A DNA stretch of 64,000 nt from Morella rubra (Eukaryota; Streptophyta; Magnoliopsida; Fagales; Myricaceae), in the NCBI GenBank assembly GCA_003952965.2, contig CM025849.1, positions 3,505,805-3,569,804 on the forward strand, given 5' to 3'. The translations under genes and the position numbers were made by a program. How positions within the stretch are numbered: position 1 is the first letter of the stretch; every line of letters starts with the position of its first letter. This document shows positions 45,407 to 58,649 of this stretch, in pieces. The notes under the pieces are model-generated. The model ran no database searches. It was not told the origin of the DNA and worked only from the letters and a program-made list of their open reading frames with translations.

Positions 45407-48400
45407 CAAGTCGGCGCAGTAGTTCAGACCCGCTCCTAATAGCTTGACAGCTATCCATGCCTCTCCAAAAAGTCTCTGTTTCTCTGTACCGCCTCCCAGA
45501 TGCGTCAAAGTTGTGTTCCTTCACTCTGTCTCACCTCTCCCTCTAAGGGTTAAGCCACCGCCATGTCTGATGCACACCGAATTCGGTAACGGCTTGAAGA
45601 AAGTACACGTATAACTAGGGTTCGTGGCAGATTGTAAACGCGAAAATAGGTTGCTAGCTTCATATTAGGCTTTTGCTTATAAAGAATCTGGTCGACGCAA
45701 TATTTATGAAGTGTAACTTTGTACGTAGTAATTTCAGACCAATACGACCCCACATAATTTAATAGCAACACTCTTTTCTTTCTTGAGCAAGAGAAGTATT
45801 ATTTTCCCTTCTTGTAGAGGGGCTTTATACATAGAATTCATACTTATTACTCTCTTAACGTAAACTTAAATTGGGTAGATTAAACGTGTTGCATGTGTGT
45901 AGGCCGCACGTGAATATTTATTTAGTAAAATATGACAATATAAAGTGATTCCAAGGTATTCTAATTGTAAATGTATAAGCACTCGTTGGGCGTATAGTGC
46001 ATGTCATGTGATTTGTACCTTTTCTAGCTCGTGAGAAAGGGTATCCCTGCGAATTAGGAAACTACATTAATTCAATGTGAATTACCAAGAGAATGCCACA
46101 TAATTTTATTTAGTGTCATTTGGTGTATTGAAAAATTTCGGTGTCAAACTAAGTCCTAATTGAGTTGTATTTTAATTTGGTAAAATGTTCAAGAGATATT
46201 GGAAGCTTCTCAAGTTGTTGCTAAAGATCAAGATTTGTCATCTCTCACTTAATGCTCGATCTTGGTTTGAGCGAGATATGAAACAAAGTGATAGAGAGTC
46301 TCACTTGAGCTTCTCTTGAACTAGATATGTGATTAAGTTATAGAGAGTTCTCACTTGTATTAATAGGCTTTGAATTTTTAATGTTTTATCAGGTTTAGTC
46401 GCCTTTAAACAATAGTACTTAATAAGCAACTAATTAAAATTAATTCGAAGCAATCAAGTTTACAAGAAATTAGAGTTAATTTGATCATTGAATTGCTATA
46501 TATTCATTAAGTTTGACATGTATACTGATAGGTGTTTTTAAAACTTAAAGCAAAAAACAGCTGTTAATTACAAACAGAGGAAGGGAAATAACAAGTCTTA
46601 AGTACTCTGATCTGATCTGATCTAATGCAAGAAGCTGGAAGGGGATCAAACGGCATGAATATGCTGATCATGATCCCTAGGATGATGATAAAATGTTTCA
46701 TAGCTTTTGCAAGTATATTTGTAGCTATAAATGCTTGATCTGACTGCACGTCACATCCCAGCTCAAATCCTAGCAGTTAAAGACGGAGTGAAGGTTATTA
46801 ATTATGTTAGCCTTTTGTATACATGCTTTCCTATTTATAATATATAAATAGTAGTATTTCATGAAGTCCTTGTACACTATATTAATTATGAATGTTTAAT
46901 TGAAAACCGAATTCTGGTAGCTAGCTATAGGTAGAGATCACATGTAAGATAAATGATTTTGTATGTATGAACGCCGGCATCTTTCGACGTCCTTTTCCCT
47001 TGAACATCACTTTCGTCTTCTGTTATCCACAGAATTAGATTTGAAATTTTTTTGCTTTACCTTCATGACATGCCAAATGGAAAAGTCCAAGTTTGGTGGA
47101 GATTGTGAGGGCTTAATTACTTGCTTTATTTAGCCGCAATTCGATGATATATATATATATATAGGTTGCTCTCTTGCAGGAGGCAGCTCTGGCTTTATCT
47201 ACGCGGTCTTCTGTGCCTTTGCCAAGTGGAGAGCAAATGTATTGGTCTAGCTAGCCACTCTCGTCCACGGCCGGAAGAGGTAAGATTCCCATAACTACAT
47301 GATCCTCCCAGTGGAGGAATTTGTCAGACTCTGAAATAGGATGCGATACAATGTTAGTGGACCATGTAATATTTTATTCACAGAGATATTAATTGTGTGT
47401 CTATTTTAGCTGGAGGTCGAGAAAATGATCAAATATGGTGGCTTCTCAATTAGAATACAAAGTGACCGTACAAAGAGTTGGTAATTGGTGGAGTTGTAGA
47501 TGAAACAGACTGATGGATGGAGATAGAGAGAATTAATACATCTGATCACTTATGATAGTTTATATAGATGGGACACGGGGACGATGTTCCTAATACACGC
47601 ACATAGCAAATTAAATAATGCTTGTGTTTTGGTATCCGTCTCTCCTGCTATCTGTACGTACACTCGATTGAGGTACAGTACTTGTTGCTGCCAATTAGCT
47701 AGGAAGGATTTGGCTTCATTTTCTTACCTAGCTAGAAAACTTCCACAGAAATTAAAAGCTAGGATCAGTACTGCACTTGGTGTCTATGACCCGCTTTTTG
47801 TTGGAAGACCACCGACCGTGGGTCCATTTAGGACTCTGCGCACTGTTTTGCGTTAGATAAGCCACCGTCCCAGTCACAGCTGGGGCTGGGTCATAATCTA
47901 AACCAAGGATTTTCCACCTGATCGATCAATTAATTTCAGTACTAGTCCCTAGTCCCTGGCTGCATTTTGTTGACATTATCCGTATCGTAGTAATGATAAG
48001 ATGACACGCAATCTGTTAAAAATGACCTTTGATAAGTACGTACGTAGTTGGGTGTCTTGGGTTACTCTCTTTCACGTTTTATTCCTAGTTCCAGGTTCCA
48101 CTGTGTGAATCTCGTGGCCATATTGCTGTGTCACCTAACCTTTTCGCCGGTTTGTAAAAGCTGCCATGCACCTCAAGTCCCCTTTAGAATCTTTAGTGTG
48201 AAGAAGACTTAGAAGAAAGTAAATAGGTCATGGTCTAGCTGTTAAGATCACACAGATCTTCCAATTATGGCCCTCCCTTAAATCATAGAAATTAAACTCG
48301 GTCCCAAATACTCATCAAATTGTCATTTTTCCATGTATACTTGCTTATGAAATATGAGTGGAAGATAGACCAAGACTACGTTTTACAAAACCTCTATCTA

Positions 48401-50629
48401 AGTTTTATTACCTTAACATATAATTGAAATTTGGAGCAAAACAAACTAAACGTTTGTCAGTTATTGCATATAAAGAAGTCTGGAAGATATATTATCACAT
48501 ATTACATATATCATGTTTCGAATAGAGATTTCTATATTTTGTTCTTTGAAACATAAATAATTTGTTATATGTTGAAGATTTCAAAATAAAGCCTAGATTA
48601 AAAAGATGGCTGAAGAAACCTCAAGGGATTGGCTTAGTGGTCTAAGGCTTGGAACTTGGGAGTTTGCTCCCTCCAAGATCTCAAGTGTAAATCTTGCTTG
48701 AGAGAGATATAATAGGAATATATTGTGTGATATTCATTAGGTCTCAAGTTTAATGGACGGATTGTAAAGGTGTTGCACGGGTGCTAATAAGTTACGTTGA
48801 ACGATTTTACACTAGGGTTTATAACCAATTTTAAGGAGTTTTAGATGTAATCTTAACTAGCTCTTTTGGGGTACATGTACATGCATCTGCAACCAGCATT
48901 AATATATATAGCTGCGAGATATTAATATATTGTCACTCAAACCAAAAATTATTTTGATGGGTTCATCGGATATGTTATACATATGCAATGATACTCTGGG
49001 ATCGACAAGATTTCCAGATACTATATATAAAGATCATTCAGAGGATATGTGATCTGTTTTGCTGTAGACTTTTGATCAGTAACTGGATGTTCTTAATTCC
49101 TAATTTTAAGCAAGTGATCCTGGAACATTTGCACATAGTACACATCCTTTGGAACCTAGCTAGGCACCGCATGGTACTTCTGAATTACGAGTGTTTTGAA
49201 TAATGTGGCTAGCTAGCTAGCTATCGGCATATTTTGTTTTGCTTCTACATCCGTGCGTGAGTCATGTTGTTACTCGATCGGCCTTCTACTTCGTGCTCGA
49301 GTGATGCTATTAATTTGCTTGGCCTTGTGATCATGACAGATACACGTTTTTCATTTGAAATTAAGGAAGATAAATATTGATACGAATCCCAGCATTCATC
49401 CTGGAAAATGACCATTATATATATATATATATATATATATATGCAATTTTCGGTATTAATATTTGCATAGCACTGTTTTCGAATAATCTCCTGTAAGCTT
49501 TATCGATCCTCTGGGCTATATAGCATGATGAGATCTCTGTGATCCATGCAAGCTGAGCGAAGGTAAAGTTTGACATGACGCGTGATATCTAACGAGGTAT
49601 GCCATGCAGGTTATTGGCCATGTCCGCCATTTCAAGAATTTCGCAATGCGTGTGGACGGCGCGCCTGGTCGGTGACTCTAGAAGCATCATAGGTATACGT
49701 AACCGTGTAAATATGGTCGGCGCAAAGGGGTGATTTCGTCAACAACGCTAGGCTCACGTGAAACCACTCCACAAGAAGAAAACAACGTTGGCCTTTTTCG
49801 CATACGGCCAGAGTACTGCAGTGCTGCTAAAGTGAATTTAGCAAGGAGATGAACAGTATATCTGAGACTAGCGAAGGCCGAAGGTCACGTTTGAGTTCAT
49901 CTCAAAACGAGATGGGGCAACCCACTCAGACATCACCACGGTGCATGCTAGACTTGATCGGTCCACATGAGATAAGTATATATATTCAGGATGTTTTCAA
50001 TTGATACCCTTAACATGAATATATAATATGTTAAAATGCCATATTTTAATTTGAGTTAATATTTTTAAGGTAACAAGAAAAATTTCGAGCGTCCATTTAC
50101 GTTTATCGAGTTCTAATAAATTTGATTCAGTATTTACACGAGTTGAGTCAACTTCACGACAAATCTTTAACTCCCAAGTCTTAATCACTTAAGTCAACTC
50201 TTTAGGGTTATTTGAGTTAATATTGTTATATATATAATTAATTACTTATTTATGAATATTGTTAGGTTTTCTTAATTTCCAAAGACTTTCCATTTATTTT
50301 TACGTGAATGGCGGGTAGGTATATATACGTCGACAGTTTCAAGCGTTGCCTCTTTTATCATCAAATCACCAACGAATTCTTTGACCTTCTGACACAGATG
50401 ATCATGAACCCAAATTTGATCGATTTGTATAGCTTTTGATGGAAAGAATGTGAATGGGCATCACGGGCATTTGACCTGAAATGGGGCATCAGTATTATGT
50501 TACGTATAATGTACAAAATTATTGACCCTACCACGTACAATTGTACGGAGGAGCTGGGGTCGTATTATGTAGGTGTGGAAAATCAGAAAGGAAGTCTTTA
50601 CAGGCCTTGTGCATTTAGTCTACGATTAA
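45407..50629. other. AT-rich intergenic DNA
   Basis: No gene is recognised. (AT)n occurs at 47,149-47,162 and at about 49,414-49,442. A SINE-like unit lies at about 48,627-48,840. The open frame at 47,584-47,856 has no recognisable motif. Confidence 0.4.
48627..48840 (+). mobile_element. Degenerate tRNA-derived SINE-like element
   Basis: An A-box-like TTGGCTTAGTGGTCTAAGG and a weak B-box-like AAGTGTAAATCTTGC are spaced about as in tRNA-derived SINEs, followed by about 150 bp of unrelated body. No clear TSD was found. Confidence 0.4.
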
Positions 50630-51967
50630 TTACCCCATCATCATTTTCGCCGAGGCCCGAAACGGACACGTGGAGCTCACGAATCCGTCTACCAGGTGGA
50701 GGTACGTCTTCAGCTCGTGACAGGTGGCGACGTTGAAGCCGTTGAGGTACGGGGAGTCCCTGCTGCTCAGTCGTAGCTCCCGCCCCACCTCTGCGTATAC
50801 CCACTGTGTGTCCTCTACGCGCTTTTGGATCCAGCTAGTCAGGTCGGGCACGTTGACATAGCGCTTGTACGACACGTCGTCTTCTTTATTTTCGTCAACG
50901 TCTTTGATCACGAAGCCAGGTACTTTGGTTATTAGGTCGTCCGAGTTTACGATGCGTAGAACTTTGGCGCCTTGTTTTTCCAGGTGCTGTCTGAAGATTC
51001 GGTTTCCGACGCGGGGCCCGCCGAAGGAAATGACCGTGACGAGTGGTGAACGTTTGAAGGTGGTCTTGATGTCGTAGGCGGTGAGTGTCGCCAAGGCCGC
51101 GCCGAGGCTGTGACCGGTGATCGTCAGGCTCAGGGGCTCGTCGCCGTAAGTTTGGATTAGCCGGGAGATTTCTTCAAGTACCATCTGTTGGAGACTGGGT
51201 GAACTTGCGGTTCCGGAGGTGTACAGGCTCAGGAACCCACTCTCCACCATGGGTCCGCATGACCCGTCGGGACCAAAGTCTGAACAGGCATTCGGAAGGT
51301 GGGTCAGGGTGGCGCGGAGATTCTCGAGCCACTCCAAACATGTGGCAGTGCCTCGGTAAGCAATCACCACGTCTCGCCGTCCTAGCCTCGCGATCTCAGC
51401 TCTGTCTTGGCAGACTGCTACGTAACCAATCCAGCTAGACTGGGTCGCCACCCACCTGGGTGCCTTTTCGATCCAACTTGGCAGCTGAATACCCGAGGTT
51501 GCACGTAGATTTTTTGTCACACGGTAACCGGTCTCCGGTAGCCCGGCTCGTTCGAACAACGAGCTTCTGGGAAACATGGAGGTCGCATATGAAGGTGAGG
51601 AGGGGTCGAAGTCGAAAGAATTATACGTAGCTTCGACGAACTTGCCGTACCGGAGGATTTCACTGCGTAAATTGTCGTCCAGCGGGTCAAGCAAGCCGTC
51701 CCAGTTGCTAATTCCTTGATACTCCTTCCATTTTTTCCCGAGCTTGGCCGGCCTGGGCATGAATCGGTAAGGGACGGTGGGGGTGGTGTCGTCAATAGGG
51801 TCGAGTAAGCGCTCCAGGATCTTCACTTGTTGAACACTCTCTGTCAACTTCTTGCTGTTTGGCCTTGCTGGTTGTGTACTGACGGTGCTGCAGCATCGTT
51901 GTGGAACGCGTCTTTGAGCTGCAGGGAGCTGCGTGCATGGCCGTACGTTTCTCATTGAAAGGCTCAT
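50630..51967 (-). CDS. Class-I plastid phospholipase A1 / galactolipase (DONGLE-like), paralogue 2
   Basis: One intact exon of 445 codons. The first about 70 residues are basic and poor in acids at the start, like a transit peptide. GHSLG is at 285-289 (Ser287), with the likely Asp343 in NSDDLITKVP and His424 in TYLHLVDGF. The WIGYVAVCQD, DVVIAYRGT and SFGGPRVGNR blocks match the first paralogue. It differs mainly in the N-terminus and in a longer acidic insert before the C-terminal third (KDVDENKEDD, 355-364). It resembles what I recall of DONGLE more closely than paralogue 1 does. Both genes are on minus and 24 kb apart, and half that distance is the CACTA element, so a tandem duplication later split by mobile DNA is likely. 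Confidence 0.95.
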   Translation of the reverse strand: MSLSMRNVRPCTQLPAAQRRVPQRCCSTVSTQPARPNSKKLTESVQQVKILERLLDPIDDTTPTVPYRFMPRPAKLGKKWKEYQGISNWDGLLDPLDDNLRSEILRYGKFVEATYNSFDFDPSSPSYATSMFPRSSLFERAGLPETGYRVTKNLRATSGIQLPSWIEKAPRWVATQSSWIGYVAVCQDRAEIARLGRRDVVIAYRGTATCLEWLENLRATLTHLPNACSDFGPDGSCGPMVESGFLSLYTSGTASSPSLQQMVLEEISRLIQTYGDEPLSLTITGHSLGAALATLTAYDIKTTFKRSPLVTVISFGGPRVGNRIFRQHLEKQGAKVLRIVNSDDLITKVPGFVIKDVDENKEDDVSYKRYVNVPDLTSWIQKRVEDTQWVYAEVGRELRLSSRDSPYLNGFNVATCHELKTYLHLVDGFVSSTCPFRASAKMMMG

Positions 51968-52175
51968 TGTATAGTTTTGGCCTTATTTCGCAACAAAGAG
52001 GCTAGCTAGCTATGAAAACTTGGCAGAACTTTTATTGGCTCTCCGATTTTATGCCTATGAGTCTGTGACTCAGAGCTTGGTGGGTCGGAGGTTCTGAAAG
52101 AGAGAGAAAGAGCAAGTGTTTTTCACTTCAGCTAATATATACTCAGTTGCACTTAAAGGGTCTCACAGAAGGGCC

Positions 52176-52182
52176 TTTTATA
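52176..52182 (-). promoter_or_regulatory. Probable TATA box of lipase paralogue 2
   Basis: TATAAAA on minus, about 209 bp upstream of the ATG at 51,967. A CT-rich tract (GA on +, about 52,099-52,111) lies between, in the putative leader. Confidence 0.4.
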
Positions 52183-54441
52183 AGCACACAAAGTGCACAG
52201 TGGGGGAGAAAGAGATGGAGAGTGCTTTAATTGAAGCTGAAAAATCCACATATTATGAAATAACCATACTTTACTCGGACCACAGTGTGTACCTGTAGTC
52301 CGTAGAGAGAGAAAGAGAGGGAGTTAGGTCTATCTATATGGTTGGTGGGGACAAAATAACGGGAAAAACCGGACTGAGGTCCACGATTTTGGTAATTGAT
52401 GACGAAGTGATTAAGCGAAGGCATTAGAATTGTAGGGTCGCAGTCACATTTCCGACGGTCCACATCCAATCAAGCTGGAGTCTTTGACTAGGCCGAAATT
52501 TTAGTACGTAAAACGAGTACACGACAAACCCGTCTTTCCGACTGAATCAAAGCTACTTCTCACACGTGAGAACCATATTCCCCGGCGCTAATCGGCTCAG
52601 CTCGGCGTTAGCCCAGTATGGCGTTCTCTCGGTGCTTTTGGGTGCTCTTTTACTGCCCGTGCGTGTTGGCCACTGGCACGAGACCTGTTGGCTGTTGGGC
52701 GTAAGGAGGGTAGCAAAACATGCATGCTGCTTCGTAAAACATGTTTGCGAGCTTATTTATTGGATTTCCTATTGGTGGGATTCAAGTTGAATAGGAGAAA
52801 ACGAGATCGTCTACAACTTCTTCCTCACCATTTTTAGTCCAACTATTGTGATCTTGACATACTTCAACATGGGATGATTTTGATTCAACAGCGTGTGATG
52901 TACATGGCTCTTTTCTGAGCTGGTTTATCTTTGTCTTCAGGCAAATTTTTTGGTCGCATGCCATATTTGAACCCTATAGACGGGGACGAAGCCAATTTGG
53001 AGAGGGGGGGGGGGGGGGGGGAGGGGAATTACATGAAAAAACTTTTGAGGGGTCAATTAAAAAAAAATCAATTAAAAAAGGGTAAAGAATATGCTATTTT
53101 TTAAGAGATTTTGGACCGCGCGCTAGCCCCCCTTGGCTTTGTCTCTGCTTATAGATGAGTTTTCATGACATGAAATAGAAGGTATTGACTATCTTGATGG
53201 ATTACAATTGTAAGCTCATAGAGATTAATGTGAGGTTTAGTAGTTAACCATTTACATGGGTTCAAACATACAGACGTATAGTGGCTATTTGCCAACCCCG
53301 TATATTTTGATAGATATATTATAACATTCTTAACCACTCAAAAAAAAGAAAAAACAATTGAGGAACTAAAAAAAACAAATTGAGACCTAGTTAATTCTAT
53401 TACGTTGATCAAAATGTGCAGTTTTCGATAAAAAAAAAAAAAAAAAAAAGAGTGCATAATGTGTCATTTTCAAAGCCTTTATTTATTAACATTTTCCCCT
53501 CTCATCATCATTAATTAAGGCAATTCAATCCCGCTTATCGGCATCTTCCATTAGGTGGTCAATATTATTAATTGAGAATTTGAGACAGTTGCAGCAGTTC
53601 AAATAGGGTACTTGATGGTCCAACTAATGACATCAGGGAAAACAATACTTCTTTTAAATTAGAACAGAAAACATCTTTCGCTTTCTTTTATCCCAAAATA
53701 ATTGGCCTTTTGATGTGTACGTTATAGATTCTTTGAGCTAATTATTTGTATGTGACCATAAAAAGATGACTTGCTGTAATAAGACTGCAAAAAACATTCT
53801 GTAAGTTTCGTTTCCTTAGGGCGTTCACTTTTGCCCTACTGGAGATTCAATCCGCATGAGTTGTGATTTTGTTAATCTTTTCGGTGGACCATGGGATCGG
53901 TACGAAGTGTAGCTTTAGAAGTCAGCTAGGTTCAGAAAAGAAAAAATACAAGGAAGATAGAGAAAAGATCGAACACCCGAGTCTACTTTGATTAGAAATC
54001 GAACTGTAATACTTGCTAGTATATTTATATACAAGCACGTACAGATTCAATTTCGTGTAGAGAAAAACATACGTTGCGGGTGGAACGCGAAGGAATTTTG
54101 GATATATATACGGAGATGTACATCTACTAATTATAAATTTACTGAAAAATTTACTGTTGTTTCTCTGGTTCTTCTACAGTTCTACAGCCGAATATGATGA
54201 ATGGCTAGTAGCTGCATCGTTCATTTCTAGGTGAGATCTGGTGGCCAACAAATATACACGTCTGAGAACCTATAGGGCTGGTTGATATTTTCTTGAGCAA
54301 GTTATACTCGTTTCCCGAGCAATAAAGGCCCACACCTTTATGCCTTCAGCGTCTTTATGTGGGAGATCAGAAACCGAAAAGGGTTTTCAAATTATTGCGA
54401 GATCTTTTTTTTTTCTAAATAAATTATTGCGAGATCTAATT

Positions 54442-54484
<43 letters not shown>

Positions 54485-55790
54485 GTCGGCCATTTTACTT
54501 TAAATCCAATGTTGCCCTTCTCAGGAGCAGATCCAGATGCCCTAGTGATATGTCTCCCGGAAATGGAAAATACACGATTGTTACTGAAGAGACTGCCTTT
54601 GCTAAGTAGTTGAGTTGGCATTTAACTTGGCATATGGCTGCACGCACCCACTTGTACAAGGGACAACTGTACCCACTCAATGCCATATTTCTAAGGCAAT
54701 GATTGCACGCATGGATGCAAGGAAATTAAATCACCTCTCTGGTCCTCTAAAGAAAACTTCTTGCACAGAAATTCAATTTTTATGATTTGTGGTCCATATA
54801 TATACACACGCTCGAGAGAGATGTCATTTTTTCATTCACACATACAATGGTTATGGGATCTATGTGCTTGAAGTCCTTCACTTATTTCCCTTTTGAATTT
54901 TCTGCATATATAACATGCATTTCTTTTATTTATCTTAAAGAAATCGTTTATTCGAAGATGTTAATTATTAGGACCAATGGGAAAGGAATTATTTGTTATA
55001 TTTCGGATGAGATGTGGAGGAATTAATCTGGATTAGTTATATATTGTTTCGCCAAAATTAAGCCACTCATGACTATATAGTATTGCATCGCCTTCTTCTG
55101 CTTGATCTTAACCACCCTTCTCCTTCTTTTGCTGAATATATAATATTCCTGCACGCACATTCTGATGGTCTTCATGAGACACTTCCAATTTCGTTTCTGT
55201 TAATTTTGCTTGCTGTTTAATGATATTGAATTACGATTATGTTCAGTGTAGAACTAGCTATTTTTTTATTCTTAAAACTACGACGTTGATCCGAAATTAA
55301 ATGACTTTTTAGATTAATGTCCTCCTAGAATTTCAACCCTAGCTTGCTCGTTTTCTTTATTGAGTTTGTGACATATTGCGCCCGACTAAGTTGAAGCTTT
55401 ACAAGCCAACCACCTAGAATAGTTTAAGAGCTAAGTCCAGCTCACAGGGTGCTGGACACTTAATGAAATAATTTTGAGAGTCAGCAAAGTCGCTCAAGAT
55501 TTGAGGCAACGGTCACCGACTTCATGAACTTTTCTTTTTGAACTTTTTATCCATTCTTAAATGTTGAGAGCATCTGAGAATCTCAGATTGATTGTTCGAG
55601 GTGGTTGTAAAAAAGAAATTAGGTGTAGTACTTCTTTATTTTCTAAATAGAATTATAATATTAAAATTAAAGTGTTGATCAGATCAAGCTAGCACCAAGA
55701 CGTACCGTCGAACTAATTGTCACTGCCTGCTGCTTTAAAGCTGAGATGCCTCTCCTTAATCCATTAAATTTCGGGAAGATTTTAACATGC
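52183..55790. other. AT-rich intergenic DNA
   Basis: No gene. Notable simple sequence: a run of about 18 G at 53,005-53,022, about 20 A near 53,430, and a (CA)n(TA)n microsatellite at 54,442-54,484. Confidence 0.4.
54442..54484. repeat. Compound (CA)n(TA)n microsatellite
   Basis: About ten CA units run straight into about eleven TA units. Confidence 0.95.
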
Positions 55791-55791
55791 A

Positions 55792-56361
55792 TTGCATAAA
55801 CGCCGAATGATGGACGAGGATGAATTAGTTGACACTTTTTCATACGTTTATCATAGAAGAATGCACGACAAAAGCAAGTTGTGCATGAAATTAATTTCCC
55901 TTTCCCATAGGTTTTGTAAAGAGGTTCACCACAGAACTACATATTGTGCCCTCCAAATTTGGCGTTCCCACGTTGTGTTACGTCCTCACAAGCACCTCAA
56001 ACAACTTCATCCCCGATACACTTGCCAAGCTCGTGCACTAGTACTACTTGACTTGGGCAGGACAGCATCTTACTACTTGCGAGACGGCCACTTCGGATGC
56101 CCTCTCTCCCCATTAGCTTTTTCAGTTTTCTTCAACCCTAACAGGAGCCACATGCATAATGCTTACTGAAAGAACAAGAGCCACATATGCACCTTAATTA
56201 GAGCATTTGGGTTCACAGCGGCATGTTACCACGAGGGCCAAGTGCCGTATGCAAGCCTGATCAAGCCAGCCAAAGCAACCGAGCCATTTTCAAAGCCGAA
56301 AACCTCAAGCATGCCAACCGGCTGGAGGAACGTTGACCTCCATGACCCCTATGTTTCATAA
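55792..56361 (+). pseudogene. Coding-like frame with one in-frame TGA, unidentified
   Basis: From ATG 55,792 the frame is open to TGA at 56,167-56,169 (125 codons). It continues in the same frame for 63 more codons to TAA at 56,361. The second part is GC-richer and protein-like (ACYHEGQVPYASLIKPAK, then PTGWRNVDLHDPYVS). I recognise no family. It could be a decayed gene fragment or chance. No splice signals around it are convincing. Confidence 0.25.
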
Positions 56362-56919
56362 AGCTGCTTATTAGTCTTGAAAGAACATGTTGAACATTTT
56401 TATGCAGTTGGGAAAGGATCTTGATTAAATTGTACTTATTAAAGGTTTAAAAGGTGGGAAAGAAGTGGACTACCTCATGGTAGTGTGGTACTTCCGATAG
56501 AAATTTAAAAACCATAATAGATTAAATATTACTCTTTTTTTTTTCTTTTAAGTCCTGGCAGAATCCTTCAATTTATTTAAGTACTGTCTATTGGAAGCTA
56601 ACCAAAATGCATAGAATGTTGGAGGTGGGAGATATTTTCAAGGCATGTACATGAAACTAGTGAATAAAAAAGTCTGATCTATCAAAACATACAATAATGA
56701 CTCTGCACTAGTTTGGGCCTATCTTAATTTTCTTCTGCAACCACCTTAGGATTTGTCATGAATTCCCAAAAATATTTTCCTTCCTTATTATTAATCCGCA
56801 ATTCCAGTTAACTAATGTATTTAACTTAACTTTCCTCAAAAATTAAGTTATATATGGAGATTATTTATTTTTTCTTCCTAGAGTTTTCACATGCATTAAT
56901 TTCCATGCTGCGCTTATTG

Positions 56920-57560
56920 TCTACATTTTTGGTGCTTTGCAGCTCCCTTCCTTTTCTACTATCTTGTGTCTCTTCATGAGAATGAGTCTAAGGGTTAAAG
57001 AGAATAAGTATGATCTTCTCGAGTTGTGATGAGATTGCATCACTAAATTAAGAATAAGCAGATAAACATGATTTCGAGTCTTGATGTCCACTTGGTCCTT
57101 CATGGTGTCTACTTGGTCCCACATGCCCGCTAATCTATAGTCTTTCACCCACGAATTGGAATTGGGCTTTGCTTGATTGTATTGTCTTTCAAAGCACCTT
57201 CTCCATTTCCTACTTAAATTAAACAAGCAACTAAGACAGACGTCAACCAAAGCTTAATCGGTTACCAATGTAGAAGGAAAGAAAGGATATTTCCAATTCC
57301 CATTACGATTCAGTACTTGGCCGGCCCCTTAAGTACACGAGTCTTTTTTTATTTTATTTTTTGCTGTCTCCTCAATGGGAATTTGGTTTCTGATCAGTAC
57401 CACCTCGTCTTTCTAGCCACCTTTCACTAATTCCTAGATAATGTGCAATAAAAAATTAAGTAAGATTGATCTCAATCAAATTCCGCTTCTAGTTACTACT
57501 AATTGTCATACCTCTAGAATGTTCATTTCTGATTTTGTTAATATATATTTAACCACAATC
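56920..57560. repeat. Diverged local duplication, copy 1
   Basis: Matches 57,950-58,640 in the same order. Shared phrases include GGTGCTTTGC, GTCCCACATGCC, TTAAACAAGCAAC, ATATTTCCAATTCC, ACACGAGTCT/ACACTCGTCT and AGAATGTTCATTT/AGAAAGTTCATTT. Non-coding. Confidence 0.7.
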
Positions 57561-57949
57561 CCCATCATGATTGGAGATTGAAGTGCAGCACAAGATCGAA
57601 AGGAAACTATATATTTAGAGCTTCTGTGATTAGCCTGATTATTTCTTAATTATAATCGTCTTATATATATCCTAGCCACAATCCCCATCGTGTTTTGTTA
57701 GAAAAGTTGCCATGTATTATCCATACTCGTCCTTAAAAAGAAATAAACAAGCTAGTCATGCATGTACTTCTACGCGGCCGCCTGTAACTAAAATTGGCAA
57801 AATGTTCCAACTTATTCCATCTTAAACACAGTGGCATAAGAAACATGAGATCCTAGGGTATCTAGCAGGGTCCCAAGCACCAAGATAGTTTCGACAATAC
57901 ATGTTGAGAAAACTGCAAAAGAGTCAAAGAAAGAAGGAAAGGAGGGGAG

Positions 57950-58640
57950 GGGGATACGTCCCATGTCGTGTTCATTGTCTGCGTCTCCGGTGCTTTGCTC
58001 CCTCGATTTCTATGATCTATTCGGAAATCAAAACACATCAAAAGGACGTTGGTCATTTTCGTTTCCTTGTTTAGCTTGACTTTTAGCTCTCTCCTTTCCT
58101 ATTTCTCTAGTAGCTAGGCGATTTTCCACAAAAGTAATTGGTTTTCAAATCCATCAAATTTTTTTGCCGATCAAAGTATGGGTCCTCTTTGTCCCACATG
58201 CCTGCTTTCACCCTCAAATGGGAAAGGATGGTCCTATTTCTCGAGTAGCTAGGGACCAACGCCAATTGATTACATTGATTGCCAAATCAACTTTTTCCAT
58301 TTCTACTGATCAAGGTTAAACAAGCAACCCATAAAGACATTAACCAAAGGCTGGTTTCTAATATTATAAGATAATTAAAGGACAGAAAGTATATTTCCAA
58401 TTCCAATTATGGTTCACTCGGTCCCTTATATGGACACTCGTCTATTAAACGTTGGTCCCTAAAAGGGATTTTAGTTTCTGGATTATCTTGACTTTATTTC
58501 ACCTTTTCCTACAATATATACCTAGACAATGGGGAACAAGTAATTAATTAAGAAAGAGTAATTTCAACTATTTCGGCTTTTAACACCAGTACTAGACGTC
58601 CCTAGAAAGTTCATTTTTCTTATATGATAGTTTGATGATT
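57950..58640. repeat. Diverged local duplication, copy 2
   Basis: Second copy of 56,920-57,560, about 1.05 kb downstream. Small indels are common, so the duplication is old. Confidence 0.7.
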
Positions 58641-58649
58641 CACTTCTAA

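Noticed and set aside
45342..45524. Minus-strand 60-codon frame at the inner copy of the inverted duplication
   Set aside because: No recognised family. Part of it reappears at 63.7 kb only because of the duplication.
47140..47300. Possible miRNA precursor (a TGCCAAGTGGAGAGCAAATG phrase resembling miR399)
   Set aside because: The key positions do not match a mature miR399 and I could not find a pairing star strand.
50497..51795. Open frames on + and in other minus frames over lipase paralogue 2
   Set aside because: Shadows of the lipase gene in its high-GC coding region.
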